Source: Lotus japonicus
Lineage: Eukaryota; Streptophyta; Magnoliopsida; Fabales; Fabaceae
Assembly (NCBI RefSeq): GCF_012489685.1
Contig: NC_080044.1
Coordinates: 21,866,369 to 21,930,368 of the forward strand
Length of the DNA: 64,000 nucleotides
Reading direction: 5' to 3'
Position 1 is the stretch's first letter. The number at the start of each line of letters is the position of its first letter. A program made the position numbers and the translations under genes. Below are positions 1 through 9,000 of the stretch, piece by piece. Under the pieces are notes generated by a model. It worked only from the letters and a program-made list of their open reading frames with translations, was not told the DNA's origin and searched no databases.

Positions 1-116
1 TCTAAGAGCTTCAGCCTCAGCTTCAAGTCGCTCTGCCTCTAGTCTGGCTTGTTCAGCTTGAGCTGCTGCTAGACGTGCAGCTTCTTCTGCTTGAGCCTTC
101 TTTCTCTTGGCTTCTT
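1..116 (-). pseudogene. E2 env-like gene, segment 3' of the E1 insertion
   Basis: On the minus strand this encodes the Ala/Glu/Arg-rich coiled coil (EAKRKKEQ-type, then AERLEAEAEA-type repeats) found near the end of the env-like proteins of E1 and E5. It continues the frame that breaks at 11586. Bases 112-116 (TTCTT) are one copy of E1's target duplication, the other being 11586-11590. The C-terminus is outside the window. Confidence 0.88.
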
Positions 117-1334
117 TGAAGGTATGAAAAACGGTAGAAAGGGGGGGGTTTGAATAACGTTTTCAGTACAAAACTACCACCTTAAAGATTTTAACAAATC
201 TTTTCGAGAACTAAGTGCAAAAGATAAGAGATAGAAAAGCACACAAGGATTTTATCCTGGTTCACTTGATAAATCACTCAAGCTACTCCAGTCCACCCGT
301 TAAGGTGATTTCTTCCTTCTTAGAATGAAGGCAATCCACTAATCAGGTAAGAGTTACAACTGCACTTGAAACCTACAAGTGACTAACAATTACACTGACT
401 TAGCTCACACTAAGATTCACTCTCTTAGTCTTCTCTAGGATCCGATCAACCTTGATCTCCTAAAGGAACTAAACAAACTGTTTATCAAGGAAATGTTTAC
501 AAGAGATTTGCTTCTAAAAAGCTGATAGTAAACACAATGAATTTCAGATGAAAGAAGGCTTAGAATATTTTGAATATCTTGCGCGTGTGTTGCTTCTTGT
601 ATTCTTGTCTTGGCCGCTTCTTTCAATCTTCAGCCTCTATATATACTCCAAGGATTAGGGTTGAGCGTTGCATGGGAAATGCTACCGTTGGAGGGCAGTT
701 CTGGAAAATCCAGCTTCTGCTGTGGCTGAGAACGTTAGGTAGGTCGTCAGGAAGGTACACTTGCTTTTGTACTTGGATAGCGACTTGACCTTTTAACCTA
801 GGAGACTTCTGATCAGGGGAATACTTCATATTGGAACTTGTGAAGCCGGTTGATCAGAGTCAGAGGGAAAGCACAGATCCTCTGACCATTGTATCTTCTG
901 ATTCTGAACTCAGAGGGAAGAACATGGCCTTCAGAGTTTCTTGCTTCTGGACTTCAGAGTTTCCACTATTCAGCTTCTGGATCTTCAGAGTCTTCTACAC
1001 CATCAGAACATCTGAACCTTCAGTGTTTCTTGGTTGTCAGAACTTCTGGATCATCAGAGCTTCTAGCGACTAAGTCCTCATCAGAGTTTGTATAGCTTCA
1101 GATCTTCTGAAGCTTTTCCACTGTTCATACTGAACATGGTGAATGCGAAAGCGTTGCTTGGGTTACCCTTTATACACAGTGCTTCTGATTTGTGTGAGAT
1201 TGAGTCAAGGTCAGAGCCTGTAAATAGCACACTCAGAAAAACACGTTAGAGTACCACAATTGTTCATATCAAAAGGTTAACTTGTAATCATCAAAACATA
1301 GAGTTGTACTACTAGATCAAAACTTGATCTTACA
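117..1334 (-). repeat. E1 3' LTR
   Basis: 1218 bp. Plus-strand ends are TGAAGGTATG and GATCTTACA, so it starts TG and ends CA in element sense. The TATA motif of the element promoter (TATATATA, minus strand) is near 638-646. The right part (about 850-1130) is dense in TCAGA/TCTGA motifs in both orientations. Small ORFs of 60-80 codons here recur in every LTR copy and look like chance frames. Confidence 0.97.
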
Positions 1335-1348
1335 ATCTCCCCCTTTTT
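1335..1348 (-). promoter_or_regulatory. E1 polypurine tract, with upstream reiterations
   Basis: Directly inside the 3' LTR the minus strand reads AAAAAGGGGGAGAT, the plus-strand primer site. Similar purine runs containing GGGGGAG recur inside the element at about 1501-1507, 1816-1827 and 1880-1888 (minus strand). Reiterated PPTs are a described Sirevirus trait. The rest of 1349-2077 has no coding support. Confidence 0.85.
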
Positions 1349-2077
1349 GATGATGACAAAACTAAGATTTTTGATGAACAATTCTTAAACAATAAACTGA
1401 ATTCACTCAGAGTTTAGAGATATAGAATAAGACTTATCCTGATGTGAATAGTTTATCTTGCTCATTCTGAATTCAAGTCACTGCTTGATTCTGAGCTTAG
1501 CTCCCCCTGAATCTAATACTTGATGAAAACGTTAGTAAAGTCTAGATTCTGAGCTAAAACATATAAGAGTTCAGAGTGAAAAACTTATGACATAGATGAA
1601 AAACGAATAATCAGAGCGCATAAGTGATCAGAGTCATAGACAGGGTATCAGAGTCTTGGGTATCAGAGTCAACTTAGAATCACTTCAGAAGAAGTGAAAT
1701 GTATTCCTTGTATTTGCCCAGTGACACATCTATGGTCATGAAGGTGGAACTCTTAAAATCTCCAAAAGAAAAATAAATCACACTAACACGTCTTACACAT
1801 CAAAAACTGGGTGTACTCCCCCTTTTTGTCATAAGCAAAAAGCTTGGGGTGTGAAAAACTTAGCTTGAAGTACAAGGTACTCCCCCTTAGAGAAGGTCTA
1901 AGTTTAAAGAAAATGTAAATGATGTAAGAATCAGAGGTAGGCGAAAAATAAATAGAAGAGTTAATGCAAGGGATGAACGTTTACCACCGGTCAAGTGAGT
2001 AAATAGAAGGGTCAGTTACCAAGAACTTAACCTCGAGAAACTGTAAGAGCATTAACTTTCAGAGAGAAAGTGAAGCC

Positions 2078-2085
2078 TATATAAA
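2078..2085 (+). promoter_or_regulatory. TATA box of the opposite-strand ORF in E1
   Basis: TATATAAA lies 53 bases before the ATG at 2138, followed by a short leader. E3 has TATATAAAG in the matching place (minus strand, 21891-21900) and E5 a TATAAAAA variant (minus strand, about 47817-47824). Conservation next to three different ORF alleles supports a real core promoter; the transcription start is inferred. Confidence 0.6.
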
Positions 2086-2137
2086 GCGTTGGAGAGAAAG
2101 GTAAGCTTCACACCTCGAATAATTTTCAGTAAGAAAA

Positions 2138-2530
2138 ATGGCATCATACAGAATGGCATTAGAAGAGCTCAGAAGGAAGGCTTTTGAGGAAGATATGTTC
2201 CTCAATATTAGGCATCCCGATGGTACAAAGACCATACAAGAGCTGACGAAGACACTGCTGGAAGAAGATCTTGGTCCAGAGATGGAGAAGGATCTGAAGG
2301 AGTTCCTCTGCTTCGTGGAAGAGATTCAGGAACTTTGCCGGCGGGAGCTGAATCTGCTGGAAGAGAAGGAGACTGTGGAAAAGAGACTTAAGACGACAGA
2401 AGATAGTCTAGAGAGAGATGAGCTGAGCATCAAACTCGGCAACATAGAGTATACACTGGATCGTCTGGAGAAGGAAAGAGTGGAGCAGCGCCAAGAATGC
2501 AGAAGAATGAGGAAGGATCCTCCATTCTAG
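2138..2530 (+). CDS. opposite-strand 130-aa coiled-coil ORF of E1
   Basis: This 130-codon ORF is antisense to the retrotransposon, between the env-like stop and the 3' LTR. The protein starts MASYRMALEELRRKAFEED and ends RRMRKDPPF. It is very rich in Glu, Lys, Arg and Leu with heptad-like spacing over most of its length, so an all-helical coiled coil is predicted; there is no signal peptide or membrane segment. Homologues at 21450-21842 in E3 and 47370-47762 in E5 have exactly 130 codons and align without gaps, with mostly conservative or silent changes, which supports a translated gene. Its own TATA box is upstream, and transcription would converge on the env-like gene. I recognise no family or function; a capsid-related, regulatory or RNA-silencing role is only speculation. 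Confidence 0.75.
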   Translation: MASYRMALEELRRKAFEEDMFLNIRHPDGTKTIQELTKTLLEEDLGPEMEKDLKEFLCFVEEIQELCRRELNLLEEKETVEKRLKTTEDSLERDELSIKLGNIEYTLDRLEKERVEQRQECRRMRKDPPF

Positions 2531-2742
2531 ATATAGGGAATAGTGTATGATGAAAAGAATTATGATGTAAACATAGAACAATTATGAATAAAACAGGTTT
2601 TGCAAACATATGTGACACAAATATATATAGATATATGCATATAGAATCACAAATGAACAAATTAAAATAAGTAAATAAACAGAGTTTAAATAAAACAACG
2701 TTAAATAAAAAGAAAAGGAAGAAAAGGAAGAGATCCTAAAAA
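2531..2742. other. E1 convergent intergenic spacer
   Basis: AT-rich 212-bp stretch between the stop of the opposite-strand ORF and the stop of the env-like gene. AATAAA-like words occur on the plus strand (near 2586), so it could hold poly(A) sites for both convergent transcripts. No other feature is seen. Confidence 0.4.
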
Positions 2743-5592
2743 CTAAGGTTTGTCAGTACGGCGCAGAAGTTCCATCATCATTTGCTTCATCTCAATCAGC
2801 ATGGATTCATGAGTGTCAAGACGGTGTTCCATGATGTCGAGTCTGGATGAGCTTGTCTGAGTAGAGCTGGAAGGAACGTTCTGAGCAGCTTGAGGTTCTG
2901 GAATGGAAGCAGAAGCAGCAGGAGTAAACATAACTGGTGCAAGTCGCTCTGCCTCAGCCTCAGCTTCAAGACGCTCTGCCTCAAGTCTGGCTAGTTCAGC
3001 CTTAGCTGCTGCTTGACGTGCAGCTTCTTCTTCTTGTTCTTTCTTTCTCTTGGCTTCTTCAATGGCTTCAAGAAGCTTGTTTCTCTGTTCTAGTTCGTGA
3101 AGAGCCACCCTCCTAGCAAACCTTTGCTTTGCAACCTCAATGCTCTGACTTCCCTCTGCATGCAGGAGCTGCAGCATAACGGGAAACTGAGCCACCAGCC
3201 AAGTGCTCAAATTGTTCCACTCATCAGCCACATTGTCAGCATGTTCACTGAGGTCAGTCTGACCGTGCACATTGCGGAGCCTCAAGGAGGCTTCATGATT
3301 GAAAATATTGATGCACTCAGAGAGAGATGTGGGTTGAAGGTGAGTGTAGGGAATGATGGAGAGGTTGGGTGCAGGAGAGGCTGGGTGATTGCTGCTATGA
3401 GCTTCAGAGGCACCTTGTGGAGAACCAATGTTAATTATGGGAGCATTGGGTTCAGAGGTTCCACGGTGAGGGTCTGAAGTTTCAACCAGAGGGTGAGGTG
3501 ATCTAACCGAGGATTGGTTAGACACTGATTGTTCAGGTTCAGGGTCTGGTTGAATTGGCTCTTGTTGGTTAGGGACAGGGTGAGCTTGTTGGACTAAGGG
3601 GTCTGCCTCTTGGATAGGATTGGCCAAGATAGGTTCATCTGGGTCAACTAGACGTTCAGGTCTAGGGCCAGGATATTGCCTAGGGCTTGGACATGTAAGG
3701 TAATATTCTTCCAAGGCAGATACCTTCTCTTTCCTAACCTCCATGAATTTTCTAAGTGATTCAGAGGTATTGGAGGGAGGAGAGTCAATGACATTGATGG
3801 GGAAGGATACAGGTGTGAAGGCGGATGAAGAGTCTGTATCCGTGGTTCTGGCGGCAGGACGTGCTGATGCTCTGGGAGCAGAGTGATCAGACGTTCTGGG
3901 TTGTGGTTCTGTTTGGTTGGGTTCTGGTTGGTTTTGGATATGTGGTTCAGAAAGAGATGGGTCATATGGAATGGTAAGGAGAGAGGTTGGATCTTCTGAC
4001 CTAGAGGGTTGGTTCTGAAGCAAATTCCAGAGAGGTGCTTCAGTAGGAGAAGGTTGAAAGAAGGAAGATCTTGGGGAATGTGGTGGAGAGGTGGTTTGTG
4101 CGGCTGGTTGGGTTTCAGGAATAGGAGTGAGGGGATTTGAAGAGTGTTGGAGTAAGGCAGAAATCGGGAGTGCATCAAATAAATTCAAATCATCATCAGA
4201 GGTAAGTGCAGGCTTACTTGTATGTGCTGATGATCGAGTCACTCTGGCAGGAGCTTCAGTCCTTCTGACCTCTGCAGCAGCTGGTTCCACCCGAGTAGGC
4301 TTCACCACAATTCTGACCTTCTTCTGCTTCTTCTTTGGAGGACCATCCTCACTATCATCACCATCATCATCAGCAGGCTTGCTCTTCGGTTTCTTGACCA
4401 GAGGGACATCAGATTCCTCTGAGGATTCTTCCAGAACCATCTTCCTCTTGGTTTTCTTCTTTGGAGGAGAAGAATACTCTGGAGCTGGTGGCAGTCTGCT
4501 GAAGAATTCATCAAGATCAATCTCGAATCCTTGAGCTCTGAGGTCTTCAACATAGCATCTGATGGCTTCAGGATTGTCTGCTTGAGTCCACAGTGGGTAG
4601 TCATTCAGAGGCATTCTTCTTCCTCTGATTTCAGAAGATGTGTCTTCACGAGCAGGAGCAATCTTCTTCTGGATTAAACCCATCTTCTTCAGAGAGTTTG
4701 CAGTGAAGACATCACTGACAATTGTGCTCAAATCCTCTGTGCAACCAGCATTGATCAGATCTTGAATGAGGCCACTCTCAATGAAGAGATCAGACAGCAG
4801 TCTCCCAAAGGGGATATACTTGATTGCTGACTTGATGGAGGCAGTAGTCCTAGACTTCCGGATACACTCCTTCAAGTAGGAGAACAGGAAGTAGGGAAGG
4901 CAGATCTTCCTCTTGTCTTGAATGAAGAACAACATCGCCTTCTGGTTGAAGTTGATGTAGTCTGGGGAACTGCCCTTCGGTCTCTGGTTGATGCAGTTGA
5001 GCAGGATCTTGTGCCAGATCCTGAGTTTGGGGTGAAGGTCCATCACCTTGTAACTCGTCTTGCCCGGTTTGAAGGTGGTGTACAGGGCCTGGTTGGTTTT
5101 GTCTTTGGTGCTGGGTTTCAGCTTCGACTCAGTGAAATGGAATCGAAACCCATAAGCAGTGTCTGCACCTAGCAAATTCACGAATGACTTCTCCGTGATG
5201 ATGATCTTCCTACCCAGTATGTAAGAGACCACCTGAGTGTCATCACAGTCGGCGTGCTTCCAGAATTCCTTTACCAGCTTCTCATACACCGGTCCTCGAA
5301 GTTGATTGAAGTAGTTTCCCCAACCTTGAGCTTGGACTTCAGGACGAAGATCAAACCCATTTGCAGCCAAGTTGTCGAGGTTGAATCTCCATTCTGCCAG
5401 GACTTGGAGTTCCTCAGGAGGAAATACACAGTGAACGGCACAGCCCCGTTCTGCAATAGGAACAATCTCCTCTTGAGCTTGAGCTTGTTCTTGTGCTGGG
5501 TTCTCAGAGCCACTTTGACCCGTTGCCAAACCGACTACCATATGAGGGAACTGAGGTGCATCTGCAGTAGATCTTCTGGTTTGTCTCACCAT
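2743..5592 (-). CDS. E1 env-like / plant-transposon-domain protein (949 aa)
   Basis: This is the large ORF downstream of pol typical of Sireviruses. I start it at the Met of MVRQTRRSTADAPQ (5592). The frame stays open 52 codons further up, but that extension is not conserved in E2, and the C/T-rich stretch before this Met looks like a leader. The N-terminal third (from VYEKLVKEFWKHADCDD on) matches what databases call the putative plant transposon protein domain (I believe Pfam Transposase_32; from memory). Then come acidic/basic runs (SSEESDVPLVKK, GPPKKKQKK) resembling nuclear localisation signals, a long Pro/Ser/Thr/Gln-rich disordered part, and a C-terminal coiled coil ending LLRRTDKP. 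I see no clear signal peptide or membrane span, so an envelope function is not supported. Function unknown. Confidence 0.85.
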   Translation of the reverse strand: MVRQTRRSTADAPQFPHMVVGLATGQSGSENPAQEQAQAQEEIVPIAERGCAVHCVFPPEELQVLAEWRFNLDNLAANGFDLRPEVQAQGWGNYFNQLRGPVYEKLVKEFWKHADCDDTQVVSYILGRKIIITEKSFVNLLGADTAYGFRFHFTESKLKPSTKDKTNQALYTTFKPGKTSYKVMDLHPKLRIWHKILLNCINQRPKGSSPDYINFNQKAMLFFIQDKRKICLPYFLFSYLKECIRKSRTTASIKSAIKYIPFGRLLSDLFIESGLIQDLINAGCTEDLSTIVSDVFTANSLKKMGLIQKKIAPAREDTSSEIRGRRMPLNDYPLWTQADNPEAIRCYVEDLRAQGFEIDLDEFFSRLPPAPEYSSPPKKKTKRKMVLEESSEESDVPLVKKPKSKPADDDGDDSEDGPPKKKQKKVRIVVKPTRVEPAAAEVRRTEAPARVTRSSAHTSKPALTSDDDLNLFDALPISALLQHSSNPLTPIPETQPAAQTTSPPHSPRSSFFQPSPTEAPLWNLLQNQPSRSEDPTSLLTIPYDPSLSEPHIQNQPEPNQTEPQPRTSDHSAPRASARPAARTTDTDSSSAFTPVSFPINVIDSPPSNTSESLRKFMEVRKEKVSALEEYYLTCPSPRQYPGPRPERLVDPDEPILANPIQEADPLVQQAHPVPNQQEPIQPDPEPEQSVSNQSSVRSPHPLVETSDPHRGTSEPNAPIINIGSPQGASEAHSSNHPASPAPNLSIIPYTHLQPTSLSECINIFNHEASLRLRNVHGQTDLSEHADNVADEWNNLSTWLVAQFPVMLQLLHAEGSQSIEVAKQRFARRVALHELEQRNKLLEAIEEAKRKKEQEEEAARQAAAKAELARLEAERLEAEAEAERLAPVMFTPAASASIPEPQAAQNVPSSSTQTSSSRLDIMEHRLDTHESMLIEMKQMMMELLRRTDKP

Positions 5593-6035
5593 TTTGAAGA
5601 GGTTGAAGGTTTGAGGTAGAAGATGAAGTTTGAAGGATGAAGAGAGATCGAGAGAGAAATTGAGAAGGAGGCGGTTTTGAAAAGCAGAGAGTGCGAGAGT
5701 GAAAACCGGAAGTGAGAGAGAACGTGTGTGTATAGTGGGTTTTATCAAATAACCGTTGTTAATTCAAAAAGCACTTTAAGATCAACGGTTGAAAATTAAA
5801 GATAGATAGTAACAGTAAAATACACCATCACACACAGGAGATAAGCATATCTACACGCAATCATAACAGACTGTCACACGGGCACAAGGAACTATGCATC
5901 AGAAATTCTGACGCACGTGTTGTTGTCTCAGCGTCAGAGTCAGTACCAGTGGGCACACACACTCTGATTGAGTTACCTTCTGGACTAGACATCTTCTGAT
6001 CAAGAAGTATCATAGTCAGAGGTTCTGATCCATCT
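5593..6035 (-). promoter_or_regulatory. pol/env-like spacer with C/T-rich leader
   Basis: 443 bp separate the pol stop from the env-like ATG. In element sense the last 150 bp are strongly C/T-rich (repeated TCTCTC, CTTCATCTTC), like a plant 5' leader. They are preceded by AT-rich sequence with weak TATA-like words and a short inverted repeat around AACCGTTG/CAACGGTT. An internal promoter or a splice acceptor is plausible because translation cannot simply continue from pol. Confidence 0.45.
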
Positions 6036-9000
6036 TCACTCTGGACAAAAGTCCATGCTTAGATTTTTCAGAATAAAATTAAATCTATCTTCAGCTAAGG
6101 GCTTTGTAAAGATATCTGCCCATTGATGGTCAGTATCAACAAACTTCAGAAGAAGTACGCCCTTCTGTACATAATCTCTAATAAAATGATACTTTACCTC
6201 AATGTGCTTTGCCCTTGAATGCAAGATAGGATTCTTACTCAATGAAATTGCAGCAGTGTTATCACAATAGATTGGGATATTGCTCTCAAGGATCTGATAA
6301 TCCTCCAGCTGATGTTTCATCCAGAGCATCTGAGTGCTGCATATTGCTGCTGAGATATATTCTGCCTCTGCAGTTGATAGTGCAATGGTTGATTGCCTCT
6401 TGCTTGCCCATGAGACTAGATTGCTTCCCAGAAATTGACAATTTCCAGAAGTACTTTTTCTCTCTGTTCTATCTCCAGCATAATCAGCATCACAATAACC
6501 TGAAAGCTTATACTCTGATGTTTTCTTATACATCAAGCCAAGGTTAGTGGTGCCTTTCAGATACCTTAGGATCCTCTTAACAGCAGTTAAGTGGGTTTCC
6601 CTTGGATCTGATTGGAAACGAGCACATAAATGAACACTAAATAAAATGTCTGGCCTAGATGCAGTTAAGTATAGAAGTGAACCTATCATGCCACGATAGA
6701 GCTTCTGACATACTTTACCACTTATATCTTCTTTTTCCAGAATGCATGTTGGATGCATTGGAGTCTTGGCCACTGTAGATTCCAGCATATTGAACTTCTT
6801 CAGAAGTTCTTTAGTGTACTTGCTCTGATGGATATATGTTCCTTCTGGTGTTTGATCAACTTGTATTCCCAGAAAGTACTTTAATTCTCCCATCATACTC
6901 ATCTCAAATTCAGCCTGCATCATCTCAGAAAATTCTTTGCATAGAGATTGATTAGCAGAACCAAATATAATATCATCAACATAAATTTGCACAATTAAGA
7001 TATCATCTTTATAAGTCTTGCAAAAGAGAGTTGTATCTACTTTACCCCTTACAAACTCATTCTCCAGAAGGAATGAGCTAAGTCTCTCATACCATGCTCT
7101 GGGAGCTTGCTTCAGACCGTAGAGTGATTTCTTCAATTTGAACACATGGTCTGGTTTCTTTTCATCTTCAAAACCTGGGGGTTGATGAACATAGACTTCC
7201 TCTGAGATATAACCATTTAGGAAGGCACTCTTTACGTCCATCTGATGTAGAACTATGTTGTGATTTACTGAGAAAGAAATCAATAGTCTGATTGCCTCCA
7301 GTCTTGCTACTGGAGCAAATGTTTCAGTGTAGTCTATTCCTTCCTGCTGGCTGTAGCCTTGAGCAACTAGCCTTGCCTTGTTTCTGACTACATCTCCTTT
7401 CTCATTCAGCTTGTTTCTGAATACCCATTTTGTTCCAATAACATGAACATTCTCAGGCTTCTTCACTAAGCTCCAAACATCGTTCTTGGAAAATTGATTC
7501 AGTTCTTCTTCCATGGCCAGAATCCAATCCTTGTCCTGAAGAGCTTCATCTATGGACTTGGGTTCAATTAAGGACACCAATCCTTTCAGGCTCAGCAAGG
7601 TCTCTTCAGAGGGTCTGAAGGCAGATCTGGTTCTGACTGGTTCATCTTTGTTGCCCAGAATCAATTCCTTAGGATGAGCTGCAGTGATTCTGCTCTTCTT
7701 CAGAGTTTGTGAGTTAGAGGGACCAGCTTCTTCCTCTGGTTCATCTTCCTCTGGCTCAACTTCCTCTGGAGCTTTGCCTTTGTCAGAAACATTAATGCTT
7801 AAATCTGCAAACTTTTCAACTAGCTTTGACTGGTCAGAGTCAAGCTTATCATCAAATCTAACATGAATAGATTCTTCAATAGTCTTAGCATCAGTATTAT
7901 AAAATCTAAAACCTTTAGATCTATCAGAATAACCAAGTAATAGACACTTAGAAGACTTAGCATCAAATTTATGCAATCTATCCTTAGTATTGAGAACATA
8001 ACAAACACAGCCAAAAGGATGAAAATAAGAAATGTTGGGTTTTATGTTCTTCCACAATTCATAAGGAGTCTTATTCAGAATTGGTCTCACAGAGATTCTA
8101 TTCTGAATGTAACATGCTGTATTTACTGCCTCTACCCAAAAGTGCTTAGCCATGCCAGTTTCTTGGAGCATGGTTCTAGCCATCTCCTGAAGAGTTCTGT
8201 TCTTCCTCTCAACAACACCATTTTGTTGAGGAGTTCTGGGACAAGAGAAATCATGTGCAATTCCATAGGAATCAAACAGACTCTCAAACTTGTCATTCTC
8301 AAACTCTCCACCATGGTCACTTCTGACACGCACAATTCTACAAGCCTTCTCGTTTTGCACTTGAGCAATGAAGGTAGAGAACACAGCATGAGACTCATCC
8401 TTGCGGGTTAGAAACTTTACCCATGTCCAGCGGCTATAGTCATCAACGATAACCATCCCATATCTCTTGCCACCTATAGACTCAGTTTTCACTGGTCCAA
8501 ACAGGTCGATATGCAGAAGTTCTAACGGCCTTGAGGTTGAGACAACATTCTTTGCCTTGAAAGGGACTTTTGTGAATTTGCCTTTCTGACATGCTTCACA
8601 AAGAGCGTCTGAAGCGAACTTCAGATTGGGTAAGCCCCTGACAAGGTTTAGCTTGCTCAGTTGAGAAATCTTTCTCATACTGGCATGCCCTAACCGTCTA
8701 TGCCATACCCACTGCTCTTCATTAACAGACAGAAGGCACTTCACATTCTGAGCCTCCAACTCAGATAATCTGATCTTATAAATGTTGTTCTTCCTCTTGC
8801 TGTTAAACAGAACAGAGCCATCGATCTGACTTACAGCTCGGCAGGACTTTTGATTGAATATAACATCATAACCCTTGTCAGCTAATTGACTTATAGACAA
8901 TAAGTTATGTGTTAAACCGTCTACCAATAAAACATTATCAATGCATGGACTACTATCTACACAAATAGTACCAGTACCAATAATTTTACCCTTTTCATTT

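Noticed and set aside
435..1095. Small ORFs of 60-80 codons inside the Sirevirus LTRs, repeated at 10686-11346, 37931-38438 and 48807-49314
   Set aside because: They recur because the LTRs are copies of each other. They overlap on both strands and contain the TCAGA repeats, and no conserved-protein pattern is seen.
4091..4534. 147-codon plus-strand ORF inside the env-like gene of E1
   Set aside because: It mirrors the Glu/Ser/Lys-rich sense coding and has no promoter or conservation of its own, unlike the opposite-strand ORF at 2138-2530.
5593..5748. Upstream ATG extension of the env-like gene
   Set aside because: The reading frame is not conserved in E2, and the sequence looks like a C/T-rich leader.
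7971..8411. 146-codon plus-strand ORF in E1 pol (also 16502-16942)
   Set aside because: Antisense shadow of the integrase region; conserved only because pol is conserved.
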